The position numbers and the translations under genes are program-made. A stretch of DNA of 64,000 bases from a candidate division WOR-1 bacterium RIFOXYB2_FULL_46_45 (GTDB taxonomy: Bacteria > Margulisbacteria > WOR-1 > XYC2-FULL-46-14): NCBI GenBank assembly GCA_001771585.1, contig MEUE01000001.1, positions 248,001 through 312,000 of the forward strand, given 5' to 3'. Below are positions 18,456-31,429 of this stretch, piece after piece (position 1 is the first letter of the stretch; the number at the start of each line of letters is the position of its first letter). The notes beneath the pieces are model-generated. The model saw only the letters and a program-made list of their open reading frames with translations. It was not told the DNA's origin and ran no database searches.

Positions 18456-19950
18456 CTTTCACTCCTTTGGCTTTCAAAACCGTGTCCAAGAGATATTTCG
18501 GATTCTCATCGGCAGGGTATTTAACCTGGTCGATACCGGCAAATATTTTCCTCAACCGTGGCGACCGGCTGATCATGTTGCGTTGCTCACTGGTCAGCGG
18601 ATGGTTAATACTCTGGAAGATATTCTTGAAAAGATCGATGAAATCGGTAACAAATACTTGCTCGTCCATTGAGAGCCACGGACGAAAAATATAGCTCTCT
18701 TCCAGTCCGATTATTTCGCAGTTGCCCCAGAAAGCCAGCGTCCGGGGAAAAGCGCCATACTCTTTTTCAATATCATCAAACATCGGCGTTCCCGGCAGCG
18801 GCGTAAAAAAGTAAGCCATTCCCCTGACGTAAGGATTGATCTCTTTAAGCGTCAGCATCAGCCCAACTGCCGCCCGCCGATCCTCATCGGTCTCTCCCGG
18901 CAAGCCGAACATAAAATTATGAATCGAATTGATCTCCGCGGCAGCCAGCTTGCGGTTGATCTCCGGGATGTTGGCCAGTTTGATCGGCTTATTGATGACC
19001 TTTAAAAGTCTATCCGAAGCGGTTTCGATTGAGGCAATGACGGTTTGACAAAGCCCTTTAAGGTTCTCAATCACTTCATCGTTAAAATCAGAAAAAGTGC
19101 CAATTGCCTGTTCAATATAAAACTTCCGCTCCCGCATTCCCCTTAATATCTCGACAGCCCTTTTTTTATTGGAAAAGAAATTATCGTCGCCAAATGTAAA
19201 CACACTGATACCGTATTTTTCATTTAAGAATTTCAATTCTTGCAACACCTGATCGGCATTCCGGAAAAGGCATTTTCGCTGCTCCTTGCTGGCGCTCATC
19301 TGGTGGTAGCAGAACCGGCAACCGTAAGGACAGCCGCGACTGCTGAAAATATAAGCTAGATAAGGGACTTGCTTGATGTTGATTTTTTCGCCGAGCAAGC
19401 CCCAATCAAGTGGTTCACCGTAAATGACCGGGTTTGTAAGATAGCCAGTGTAAAATGGCTTGCCGTCTTTCAGAAAGCCGATATTAGGAACCGATTCGAC
19501 CGAACTGCCGCTGGTGATCGCTTCAACCAACAAGCGGAGAGGTTCTTCGCCGTTAAATAATACGATGTAATCAGCTTTACTCTCTTTAAGGCAGGCTTCC
19601 GGTAGGGTTGAGGTCAACGCACCGCCCCAAACAATCGGCAGTTTCGGCATGATCGATTTGATATAATTGGATGTTTCTTGCGCGTTACTGATAAATTTAC
19701 CAATCAATGTGGTTATGCCGATCAGGCAGATATCGTTGTCTTGAAGAAGCTTTTTGATGGCCATCTCATAATTTTCTTCTAGGTGGGTATCAAGCAGAAT
19801 GGCTTCGATGCCATTCTGCTCCAAATAACTTCCCAATGTAACAATAGAAATGGGCGGGATATCGCGATGAACCCGATGCGGAACAATATGTTGGGAGCCG
19901 GTCTTCCTCTCATGCCCCGGATTGATCAATAACACCTTTTTTTTGCTCAT
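18448..19950 (-). CDS. B12-binding-type radical SAM protein
   Basis: About 500 residues. The N-terminal 150 residues resemble a cobalamin-binding domain (KVLLINPGHERKTGS, LGSYLEQNGIEAILLDTH), though the classical DxHxxG is not obvious. The radical SAM cluster motif is RGCPYGCRFCYHQ, with the SAM-binding TFGDDNFFSN and ASIETASDRLL after it. I chose the start MSKKKVLLIN at 19950: it has the SD AAGGACA and lies 10 nt after pseI. Related BchE/B12 radical SAM enzymes methylate or rearrange unactivated carbons. Sitting between pseI and the pseF-pseG fusion, it probably modifies the nonulosonate or its precursor; this is inference from position. Confidence 0.86.
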   Translation of the reverse strand: MSKKKVLLINPGHERKTGSQHIVPHRVHRDIPPISIVTLGSYLEQNGIEAILLDTHLEENYEMAIKKLLQDNDICLIGITTLIGKFISNAQETSNYIKSIMPKLPIVWGGALTSTLPEACLKESKADYIVLFNGEEPLRLLVEAITSGSSVESVPNIGFLKDGKPFYTGYLTNPVIYGEPLDWGLLGEKINIKQVPYLAYIFSSRGCPYGCRFCYHQMSASKEQRKCLFRNADQVLQELKFLNEKYGISVFTFGDDNFFSNKKRAVEILRGMRERKFYIEQAIGTFSDFNDEVIENLKGLCQTVIASIETASDRLLKVINKPIKLANIPEINRKLAAAEINSIHNFMFGLPGETDEDRRAAVGLMLTLKEINPYVRGMAYFFTPLPGTPMFDDIEKEYGAFPRTLAFWGNCEIIGLEESYIFRPWLSMDEQVFVTDFIDLFKNIFQSINHPLTSEQRNMISRSPRLRKIFAGIDQVKYPADENPKYLLDTVLKAKGVKVA

Positions 19951-19960
19951 TTTCTTGTCC

Positions 19961-21079
19961 TTATTTAATAAAATCTTTCCAGACAATCTCTTTGCCAGCA
20001 GGAATACATTTAACCGCTTTCTTGCCGATCAAAATGTCCCAGTATCTTGGATGTATCCCCAGTTTCAGGTTGCGCTCCGACCGTAAAATCCCTAGATTTT
20101 TTGGCGTAAACCGTTCATGCTTACTGATCTTGTTTATTGCCCTGATACTGCGGCGGTCGCAGGCGGCCAGATCCTTCTCTGACGAAGCGATCGTTTTTAT
20201 GCCAAGACCGAGCATCATCATTACTTTTTTTTCACCGTACATTTTCATGATTGCGAGATATTGCTGGTTTTTATCAAACGCTTCGACTTTCCTTATCCCC
20301 TTGACCATCGCTTTTAATTCGTTCGGTTCAAGAGCAAAAGGATGGTCTGGGCCGGGTAATTTTTTATTGGGCGTAAAATGCTTTTCGATCAGGTTGCATC
20401 CGGCCAACAACGAAACGACTGGTGCGGCTAAAGGATCTTCGGTATGGTCAGAAAAACCAACCGGCAGACCAAAGGCCATTTTCATTGTGGCGATGACATT
20501 TAAATTGCAATCCTTCAGCGGCGCTGGATAGGCGGTAACACAATGCATCAAAACAATATTATTGTTTCCAGCAGATCTGCATGCTTCAATTGCTTCTTCA
20601 ATATCCGCCATCTTACTTATTCCGGTAGATATAATCATCAGTTTTCCAAAAGAAGCAACATATCGCAATAATGGAAGATGTGAAAGTTCCGGAGATGCTA
20701 TTTTAAAAGCATCAATATCAATATTATTTAATTCTAGTGCCGCTTTTTCAGAAAAAGGAGCACAAAGGAATATTAAGCCGCATTTTTCAGAATACTTTTT
20801 TAATTCGCGAAGCCAGTCGCCGGGAAGCTCCATCTTTTTTAACGCTTTATACAGATCGATTTTTCCTGCAGGGGTATCCACTTTGCCACAATTCTTCGGG
20901 TAAAGTTCTTCCGCCTTGAAGAGCTGGAATTTGACGGCATCAACACCCGCATCTGCTGCAATTTCAATTAATCTTTTAGCCTGATCCAATTTGCCATCGT
21001 GGTTAGAGCCGGCTTCCGCAATAATAAAACAACGACTGCCTTCTCCTATATATTTGTTTTTAATCTTGATTTTTTTCAT
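19961..21079 (-). CDS. pseI: NeuB-family nonulosonate synthase, probably pseudaminic acid synthase
   Basis: A 372-residue NeuB-type synthase: FIIAEAGSNHDGKLDQAKRL, VDAVKFQLFKAEELY, GFSDHTEDPLAAP and EKHFTPNKKLPGPDHPFAL, then a C-terminal antifreeze-like SAF domain (RSIRAINKISKHERFTPKNL). It condenses phosphoenolpyruvate with a 6-carbon amino sugar to give a 9-carbon acid. The PseI rather than NeuB/LegI assignment rests on the neighbouring pseB, pseC and pseF-pseG genes. ATGA overlap with the upstream gene. Confidence 0.88.
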   Translation of the reverse strand: MKKIKIKNKYIGEGSRCFIIAEAGSNHDGKLDQAKRLIEIAADAGVDAVKFQLFKAEELYPKNCGKVDTPAGKIDLYKALKKMELPGDWLRELKKYSEKCGLIFLCAPFSEKAALELNNIDIDAFKIASPELSHLPLLRYVASFGKLMIISTGISKMADIEEAIEACRSAGNNNIVLMHCVTAYPAPLKDCNLNVIATMKMAFGLPVGFSDHTEDPLAAPVVSLLAGCNLIEKHFTPNKKLPGPDHPFALEPNELKAMVKGIRKVEAFDKNQQYLAIMKMYGEKKVMMMLGLGIKTIASSEKDLAACDRRSIRAINKISKHERFTPKNLGILRSERNLKLGIHPRYWDILIGKKAVKCIPAGKEIVWKDFIK

Positions 21080-22822
21080 CTTACTCCCGCCAAAACATTT
21101 CTAAAACGATCTATTGCCGCAATATCGGAAGAAGCATCGTATTCCCTAAGAATTTCGGGAGAAATCTGTTTTTTCGGACTTTGTCTGCCCGACAATATAT
21201 CATCAATTGCAGAAATTAACTTTTCCGGATCATCGAACACCAATTGATCTTTAAATTTTTCAACAAAGGGATGATAATAATATGACTGGTGAAAATACAA
21301 GCCCTCTTTGCCGCAAATCAATGCGATCGTGGCGGAACTAGTCATGCCTTGAGTCACCACAACGTCAGAAATTGCGATTATTTCGATAAAGCTCCATTCG
21401 GCAGGGGGTATAACAGTCGCATTAGCGCATTGTTTTATATTTGCATATATTTCAGCAAACTCATTTAGGCCCTGTTTAGAGTAGCGAGAATGTTTTTCAA
21501 AATATTTTACATCAATTTTTGGCTTAATAATGACAGCTATTGCAGGATTATGGCGAGCCAGCTCCAAGGCCGCCTTCCAAAGATTCAAATGATGATCTTC
21601 CAGCATCCCGGAATCTCCGCCAAAAGACTCATCAAAAAAAGAAACAATCTTACTCCCCTCTCGAATGCCAATTTTTTTAACAATTTTATCGCGTTCACCA
21701 GTAGCCTTAATAATAAAATTTTTAAAAACATACCCAATCGGGCACAAAATATCCCTCCTGCCCTCATGTCCTTGTATATGGGCATCTCCCCATAAAAAAT
21801 ATTTATCGCACGCCAAAAAAGCGCTGACATAGCGGTTTCCGTGCGTTGAATTATCCGACCAATGCATTAAATAATATTTTGTACCGTAATTTTGACATAC
21901 TATCGCCTCCGGAATATGCGAGGCCGAGTAATAATTATGTCCTAATTCGGAAGTTGCCATAAAATTGGAGAAAACTTTTTCATAAGGAATTGCTTTTGTA
22001 CAAAAAAATGCAAATAAACTAAAATACAAAGAAAAATCAACCGATTTAATTTCCCGAAACATTACCAGTGATCCCGCAACAATATATTTCGGAATTATCC
22101 TAAAAAAAATAATTGCAACCGAAACAGGAAGTTTTGCCAAAACGAATAACGAGTAAGGGGATTTCTTTGCATCATTATAAGCCTTTAATCTCGTTACATC
22201 AGGAGAAACCCCGCGCGAAAACAGAAGGAGATATTCATCTTTTATTATCTCCCCGTCAATCATAAAATTGTCATAGAAATAGGAACCCCGATCGTATAAT
22301 CCCCATAATGTCTCGCGCATTACCTTATAATGCTTTTTTAATGGTTTCACATTAACCCCGGTTTTAACGCTAGATATAACTATTCTAAGTGCCATTAAAA
22401 CAATACATAATACCCTAGACAGAATCCCTTTTCTGGGCAACCAATTCACCCTGGCAATACGATTAAACTTCGACCTGTAACGATTATAAGCAAACCTATT
22501 GCCCGGATTATCTTCAATATTAAGGCTGTTTTCTGTCTCATTAGAATAGCTATCAAACAAAGAAAATAGGGACACAAAATAATCAACCAGCCATTTTTTT
22601 ATTAACAGATCAAATCGGTCGGTATTAAATGCGCAATTTAATTGTTTGATAAAGCATGAATCCAATAATTTTTCCTGACTGGCAAATTCCTTTACCATAT
22701 CAACCATTTCCTCATCAAGCCATTGTAAATATTCGGGGCTTTTATCCTTTTCTTTTACCCTGTTACTATCCAATACAGACAAAAAATCACGAAAAATGTT
22801 GTTGTTTATTTTTTGAATAATA

Positions 22823-22830
<8 letters not shown>
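21076..22830 (-). CDS. Large protein with GT-B-like C-terminal half, possible nonulosonate transferase
   Basis: A 584-residue protein of no family I recognise. The N-terminal 150 residues are charged and helical. Residues about 400-560 look like the donor half of a GT-B enzyme: FDESFGGDSGMLEDH, NPAIAVIIKPKIDVKY, VVVTQGMTSSATIALICGK and PEKLISAIDDIL. It overlaps pseC by 8 nt and pseI by 4 nt, so it is made together with the pseudaminic-type enzymes. Capsule-type transferases such as KpsC/KpsS-like or CDP-glycerol transferases share this general C-terminal layout. A role as transferase of the CMP-nonulosonate is inferred. Confidence 0.75.
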
Positions 22831-26123
<3,293 letters not shown>

Positions 26124-26132
26124 AATGATTTT

Positions 26133-27269
26133 CTACCCAAGACTCAACCTTCCGATTACTTCACATATTTTATTTACTGTTTTAATATCTATATGAGAAT
26201 AAAGTGGCAAGCTAACAACTCGATCTGTTATTCGAACCGTGTTTTTTAAATTATCATTGTATGTTCTAATTTGCAAAAACGCCTTCTGCTTGTGTACCGG
26301 GGGATAAAAATATTTTTTCACAATTATATTTTCGGCAAGTAATCTATTGTAAAGTTCGTCTCGACTCATACCAAATTTATTTTCATCAATATATATAGAA
26401 AAATCTTTAAAGGTGCTACGATTAGCGGGATCGATCTGCTGAAATTCTATTCCGGCCATTCTAGATAATTTAAACTTATATAATTCTGCAATCTTATTTC
26501 TTCTTTTAACATTCTTTTCCAGTATCTTAAGTGATTCGATTCCTATCAATGCGTTTAACTCGCTCATCCTGGCATTAAATCCGGAAAACTCACAGTCATA
26601 ATTACCGGAATCACCATAATTTCTCGCTATTTTCAATTTTTCGGCCAAAGCCTTATTGTTAGTTGCAACAATCCCCCCTTCACCAGCAGTAAGAAGTTTA
26701 GTTGGACTAAGACTAAACGATTCTCCATCACCAAAGCCACCTACATGTTTACCACGATATTTTGAGCCAAAAGCGTGAGCAGCATCAAAAATCAATCTTA
26801 GCTTGTGTTTTTTTGCTATTTTTTCTAATGCTTCTACATTTGCAGGATTACCAAAGAGATGAACAGCAAGAATTGCAGAAGTCTTCGGCGTTATAGCTTT
26901 TTCAACTTGTTTTGGATCAATATTATAATTTTTAGGATCACAATCAACAAACACCGGCGTTAGCCCATTCCAAACAACTGCATGAGCCGTAGCATGAAAG
27001 GTGAAACTTGGCAGAATCACTTCACCCTTCAACTCCAACACTTTCATCATCAGAATTAAACCACTGGTACAACTGTTTAGGGCAACGGCATGTTTTACTC
27101 CAAGATATCGAGCGACATTCTCTTCAAATTTTTTTACAGTAGAGGCATTTGTAAGCATTCCACTAGTTATAATTTTTTTATATTTTCCAATCAATTTCTC
27201 CGGATCTGGCAAAGTTGGCTCGGTTATCGGGACTGTCTTATTAAATGCGGGCTCATATTTTTTCTTCAT
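26133..27269 (-). CDS. DegT/DnrJ/EryC1 family aminotransferase
   Basis: A 378-residue PLP enzyme: ALNSCTSGLILMMKVL, VILPSFTFHATAHAVVWNG, IFDAAHAFGSKYRG for the cofactor Asp and SFSLSPTKLLTAGEGG with the PLP lysine, then SGFNARMSELNALIG. It is more distant from PseC than the other DegT proteins here and resembles aminotransferases for 4-keto-6-deoxy sugars. The SD AAAGGGG precedes the ATG by about 7 nt. A 69-nt A+T-rich gap separates it from the CBS-epimerase gene upstream. It is a candidate LegC-type enzyme, given the NeuC/NeuB genes upstream. Confidence 0.87.
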   Translation of the reverse strand: MKKKYEPAFNKTVPITEPTLPDPEKLIGKYKKIITSGMLTNASTVKKFEENVARYLGVKHAVALNSCTSGLILMMKVLELKGEVILPSFTFHATAHAVVWNGLTPVFVDCDPKNYNIDPKQVEKAITPKTSAILAVHLFGNPANVEALEKIAKKHKLRLIFDAAHAFGSKYRGKHVGGFGDGESFSLSPTKLLTAGEGGIVATNNKALAEKLKIARNYGDSGNYDCEFSGFNARMSELNALIGIESLKILEKNVKRRNKIAELYKFKLSRMAGIEFQQIDPANRSTFKDFSIYIDENKFGMSRDELYNRLLAENIIVKKYFYPPVHKQKAFLQIRTYNDNLKNTVRITDRVVSLPLYSHIDIKTVNKICEVIGRLSLG

Positions 27270-27338
27270 CTTTTACCCCTTTCTCAAAAAATAAATATTT
27301 TTTCTAACGAACCAATCTTAATCCTACTACCTCAACCT

Positions 27339-28721
27339 CTAACCAATCTCTACATTATAATATTTAGGATCATTTATATTTGAAAACCTGTTATCCTCTA
27401 TGGCCTTTTTTATCCTAAATATCGAATCCTTCAATTGTTTTACGGCTTTAAATTCTAATGTTTTTTCAATCTTACTAAAAGAAACAAAATAGTTCCTCAG
27501 GTCTTTTTCTTCACCCTCAACAATAAGTTTTGCGTTTGGCACAGATTCTTTTACTGCTTTAGCAATATCAAGAATCTGATAATTTTGCTCTTCTGATCCA
27601 ACGTTGAAGGTTTGTCCTTTGACGTTTTTAAGCGGCTCTTGCAAAACCCTCATATAGGCCTCTGCAGCATCTTCAACGTTCAAAAGAGGCCTCCATTGCT
27701 TTCCTCCACCATGAACAAATATTTTTTTATCAATAACCGCGTTTTTTGTCATAGTGTTTACAACAAGATCAAATCTCATGCGAGGAGAATACCCGTATAA
27801 AGTACTCATCCGCAGTATTGTTGGGGAAAAATTTTCGTCCTCAAGAGACAATATCCCCTCCTCCGCCTGGACCTTAGACCTTGCATAAAGCGAAACCGGA
27901 TTCAGGGAAGATTCCTCCGTCAGTTTTTCATCTCCTTCCATCATTCCATAAACACTGCAAGTTGAAGCATAAACAAAACGGTTGATTTGATTATATTTGC
28001 AAGCTTCCGCCAACGCCCTGTTTGCCAAAAAATTTGTTTCAATCGTATCAGCCGGCTTCAAGGTACAAGCAGGATCACCAACTATCGCCGCCAAATTAAC
28101 AACTTGATCTACTCTCTCAATAGCCTTAACTAAAGTAGAAATATTTCTCATGTCGCCCTCAACTAATTCAAAAGCATCGTGTGCCAGCATTTCCTCAATC
28201 GGCTCTCTCCCGTACATTAAAACATCAAGAACTTTTACCTTAAATCCATTCGAAAGCAATTTTCTTGACAAAATTGATCCTAAATAGCCCGCCCCACCAA
28301 CAATCAAAACACGTTTACCCCCATTTTGGGATTGCCTAATGCTTCCGGATTTTTGTCCTATTACTATAGGAAGCAACTTATGGGGACGATCCTTATCATC
28401 AAGAAGAAGAATATAACGACTATCCGGCATTTTTTCAAGCAATTGCTTCATCTTTTTTTTGGCCGTTGCATTATTGTTTACCTCTTTCGCTCTAACAACT
28501 ATCGGATCGGCATTAACAATTTCCCTTACACTTTTATTAATATCATTACCCCTGATAATTGCCTTGCGAATTTCACTGTCACTTACAACTCCGATCAGTT
28601 TGTTTTTGTCATCGACAACATAAGCCACCCTAAAACCGGAATGATCAATAATTTGCATTACTTTTTTTATTGAATCATTTTCAGATGCAACAACAGATTT
28701 CAACATTTTCTCTTTAGCCAT
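27339..28721 (-). CDS. CBS-domain pair fused to an NAD-dependent epimerase (extended SDR)
   Basis: A 460-residue fusion. Residues about 5-125 form two CBS motifs (VAYVVDDKNKLIGVVSDSEI and YILLLDDKDRPHKLLP), the kind found before the nucleotidyltransferase in PtmE proteins of legionaminic acid loci. Residues 135-460 are an extended SDR: VLIVGGAGYLGSILSRKLL, YASTCSVYGMMEG and YARSK. The Asp-Glu pair of 4,6-dehydratases is missing, so epimerase or reductase is more likely. CBS pairs often bind adenine nucleotides, which suggests allosteric control of a sugar-nucleotide step. It overlaps the acetyltransferase gene by 8 nt. Confidence 0.86.
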   Translation of the reverse strand: MAKEKMLKSVVASENDSIKKVMQIIDHSGFRVAYVVDDKNKLIGVVSDSEIRKAIIRGNDINKSVREIVNADPIVVRAKEVNNNATAKKKMKQLLEKMPDSRYILLLDDKDRPHKLLPIVIGQKSGSIRQSQNGGKRVLIVGGAGYLGSILSRKLLSNGFKVKVLDVLMYGREPIEEMLAHDAFELVEGDMRNISTLVKAIERVDQVVNLAAIVGDPACTLKPADTIETNFLANRALAEACKYNQINRFVYASTCSVYGMMEGDEKLTEESSLNPVSLYARSKVQAEEGILSLEDENFSPTILRMSTLYGYSPRMRFDLVVNTMTKNAVIDKKIFVHGGGKQWRPLLNVEDAAEAYMRVLQEPLKNVKGQTFNVGSEEQNYQILDIAKAVKESVPNAKLIVEGEEKDLRNYFVSFSKIEKTLEFKAVKQLKDSIFRIKKAIEDNRFSNINDPKYYNVEIG

Positions 28722-29274
28722 ATTTTTTCTCCATTAATTCCGCCATTTTTAAGATAGGATCGGGATCTCTGTCTTTAATTCTTTTAGGCGAAGATCCAAC
28801 ATATATGCCCCATGGCTCAATATCTTTTGTTATAATGCTCCCTGCCCCAACCATCGCTCCATCACCAATTGTAATTCCAGGCATAACAATACAATTAGTT
28901 CCAAGAATGGCAAATTTACCCAACTTTACAGCAGATAAGATTGTTCCTTTAAATTCTCTAGGAATGCATGGATTAGCAAGTGTTTTTCCGGAAAAATCAT
29001 CGCTACCGGTAATAATACGGCAACCAGCAGCAAGCCCGGAACAATCTTCAGCTATAAACTCTCCTCCTCCAATCACACTAGAAAAAACCGCAATGTGGAC
29101 TCTGCGGCCGATACTTATCCCCTTACCTCCAAACATAAAAGTGTAATCATCTATCTGAGAAAAATCACCAATAGAAATGACCTCCGGTTTAATTATATTT
29201 GCCTTCTCAAATATTTTTATATCCTTTCCGTGATATTTTAATTGATTTAGAAATTCATCTGATTTTAAGCTCAT
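28714..29274 (-). CDS. Hexapeptide-repeat acetyltransferase (LbH type)
   Basis: About 186 residues. The ATG at 29274 has AAAGGG about 10 nt upstream and overlaps the NeuC gene by 20 nt; a TTG 9 nt earlier is the alternative. Hexapeptide repeats (ISIGRRVHIAVFSSVIGGGE, AILGTNCIVMPGITIGDGAM, VGAGSIITKDIEPWGIYVG) fit the WbbJ/galactoside acetyltransferase group that uses acetyl-CoA. It lies between NeuC and the CBS-epimerase, where a LegH-type N-acetyltransferase would be expected. O-acetylation of the finished sugar is the alternative. Confidence 0.86.
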   Translation of the reverse strand: MSLKSDEFLNQLKYHGKDIKIFEKANIIKPEVISIGDFSQIDDYTFMFGGKGISIGRRVHIAVFSSVIGGGEFIAEDCSGLAAGCRIITGSDDFSGKTLANPCIPREFKGTILSAVKLGKFAILGTNCIVMPGITIGDGAMVGAGSIITKDIEPWGIYVGSSPKRIKDRDPDPILKMAELMEKKYG

Positions 29275-30373
29275 TTTTACCAACCCTTTGTAGGATTTTT
29301 ACTATTTTCCTGGCTGTTCTTCCATCACCATACGGATTCTTGACATTCGCAAGTTTTTTCCTAAACCCCTTGTCAAATAATGCCCTATTTATTGCCCTTT
29401 TGATCGCCTTTTTATCATGGCCGACATTTATAACGTTTGATCCTCGCTCTCTTCCCTTTTGCCTTGAACCTATATTAACAACAGGAACTTTATAGGAGGC
29501 TGCCTCAATAATTCCAGAGCTAGAATTTCCAACCATTACCGCTGCGTTACTCATGATAAAAAGAAAAATATCGTGGGGTAGGTTTTTAAAAATTTTAAAA
29601 CCCTGAACCCCTTCATACTCTTTAATCACCTCGATTATTTTCCTCCCGCCCGCATCAGCATTGGGATAGACAACTATCGCCTTCATTCCAGTTTCTTTAA
29701 CCGCTTCCAGGGTCTGTACAGCTTGCTGCTTTGCCTGTCCGCTTTCCGAAACAACCGGATGCTGCACTACAAGAATATATCTTGATGAAAAATCAATTCC
29801 ATATTTATTCTCAAATGCCCCTGGCTTTAGTATTGAATCAAGACCAAGCGCCCCCACCCGCCACACGTACTTTGGGTGTTCTCCAAAACCAAGAATTCTC
29901 TCTTTACTCTTTTTCGTGGCGGGAAAATGGAAATCGGAAATTTTTGTAAGCGCATGTCTGAAAAGATCATCAACATTGCCAGACACATCTCCTCCGTGTA
30001 TGTGAGCTACCGAGATACCCAAAACCTTTGCCACCATAGCAGCAACCAACATCTCTCCGCGGTCTCCAATCGTTACCACAATTTCAGGATTTAATTTCTT
30101 AAAAATACTTGGCAGTGCTCCCATCTCTTTCCCCAAAGAGACCACCATAGCCGATTTTGAGTCCTCTTTATAAGCATTATTTACAACTGCCGATATTTTA
30201 AAACCATCCTTTTTTATCTCGTCGATCGAATAGCCAAATTCTCTCATCAAATGCATACCCATAACAACGAGTTGAAGATTTAAATTTCTGTTTTTACCAA
30301 TTTCAGAAAGTAATGGTTTTAATACCCCATATTCAGCCCTGGTCCCGGTTATAACGCAAATGTTCTTATTCAT
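29255..30373 (-). CDS. neuC: UDP-N-acetylglucosamine 2-epimerase, hydrolysing (NeuC/LegG)
   Basis: A 372-residue GT-B-fold enzyme: ICVITGTRAEYGVLKPLLSE, VTIGDRGEMLVAAMVAKVLG, VAHIHGGDVSGNVDDLFRHA and VGNSSSGIIEAASYKVP, all typical of NeuC/LegG. It epimerises C2 and releases UDP, giving ManNAc (NeuC) or the 2,4-diacetamido-6-deoxymannose precursor of legionaminic acid (LegG). The two cannot be told apart by eye. ATGA overlap with the following NeuB gene upstream shows they act together. Confidence 0.92.
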   Translation of the reverse strand: MNKNICVITGTRAEYGVLKPLLSEIGKNRNLNLQLVVMGMHLMREFGYSIDEIKKDGFKISAVVNNAYKEDSKSAMVVSLGKEMGALPSIFKKLNPEIVVTIGDRGEMLVAAMVAKVLGISVAHIHGGDVSGNVDDLFRHALTKISDFHFPATKKSKERILGFGEHPKYVWRVGALGLDSILKPGAFENKYGIDFSSRYILVVQHPVVSESGQAKQQAVQTLEAVKETGMKAIVVYPNADAGGRKIIEVIKEYEGVQGFKIFKNLPHDIFLFIMSNAAVMVGNSSSGIIEAASYKVPVVNIGSRQKGRERGSNVINVGHDKKAIKRAINRALFDKGFRKKLANVKNPYGDGRTARKIVKILQRVGKNELKIR

Positions 30374-31422
30374 ACAAGATCTCTTTCTTTATTCAACAAG
30401 GAATCCTTTAAAATCCCTCTCTTTGCCAGCTTGCCAATAATTTGATTTAAGTATTTTGGAGGCAAACCGTTCCCCGGCCTTTTTATCGTTAGCATTTTAT
30501 GGTTTATTTTTATTCCCTTTGGGATATTAACTGCAGCAACAATACTCTTTCTTGCAACTTTCATCGTATCTATTTCAGACTTTACCGGCACCTTTACGCC
30601 GCTGCCCAAAGCTCTCTCCACATTCCTTATTGAATTAACCATCTCTATTAACTGATTTGGCTCAATTGAAGCAAGGTGGTCCGGTCCGGGAAGCCCACAA
30701 TCCAAAGTAAAATGCTTCTCGATAACACATGCCCCTAGGGCTGCTGCGGCAATCGAAACCTCAATTCCAACAGAGTGGTCGGAATATCCAGCCGGAATTT
30801 TAAATCGTTTTGCAATAGTCGCCATCGCTCTTAAATTAATATTGCTAAACTCTGCAGGATAATTAGATGTACAGTGAAGCAAAACCAGTTGTTTGTTCTT
30901 CTCTGAATATATAGTATTAACTGCACCCCTTATTTCTTTTATTCCTGCCATGCCAGTCGATAAAATAATAGGCTTCCCAAACGAAGCAATCTGGCGAAGC
31001 AAGGGAAGATTAGTAAGGTCTCCGGAACTTATCTTAAATGCCTCAACACCAATCTTATTTAAATATTCTGCACTGATAGAATCAAAAGGAGTCGAGAGAA
31101 AGACAATCCCTTTTTTATCTGCATAGTCTTTAAGTTTCTTAAAATCAGCAAGAGGGAGCTCAAAACCTTTAGCCATTTCTATCTGAGACCTAGAATTGCC
31201 CGTATTTTTTATCTGATATCTTGCCTTGGGGGCGTGTTCAGTCATTACTTCTTCTGCAATAAAGGTTTGAAACTTAACTGCACTAGCCCCAGATGAAGCA
31301 GCTGCATCAATCATTTTTCTGGCCAACTTCATACTGCCATTGTGATTAACACCGGCTTCTGCAATTATGAAAATGGGATTACTCGCCCCTATATATTTAG
31401 TTCCGATTTTTAATCTCTTCAT
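30370..31422 (-). CDS. neuB: N-acetylneuraminate/legionaminate synthase (NeuB/LegI)
   Basis: A 350-residue synthase: IFIIAEAGVNHNGSMKLARK, SAVKFQTFIAEEVMTEHAPK, GYSDHSVGIEVSIAAAALGA and EKHFTLDCGLPGPDHLASIE, with a C-terminal SAF domain (RKSIVAAVNIPKGIKINHKM). AEAGVNHNG and TPFDSISAEYL are closer to NeuB/LegI than to PseI. It condenses the NeuC product with phosphoenolpyruvate. It is the second NeuB-family gene here; the first (19961-21079) belongs to the pse set, so the strain probably makes two nonulosonic acids. Confidence 0.93.
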   Translation of the reverse strand: MKRLKIGTKYIGASNPIFIIAEAGVNHNGSMKLARKMIDAAASSGASAVKFQTFIAEEVMTEHAPKARYQIKNTGNSRSQIEMAKGFELPLADFKKLKDYADKKGIVFLSTPFDSISAEYLNKIGVEAFKISSGDLTNLPLLRQIASFGKPIILSTGMAGIKEIRGAVNTIYSEKNKQLVLLHCTSNYPAEFSNINLRAMATIAKRFKIPAGYSDHSVGIEVSIAAAALGACVIEKHFTLDCGLPGPDHLASIEPNQLIEMVNSIRNVERALGSGVKVPVKSEIDTMKVARKSIVAAVNIPKGIKINHKMLTIKRPGNGLPPKYLNQIIGKLAKRGILKDSLLNKERDLV

Positions 31423-31429
31423 ATTCTAA

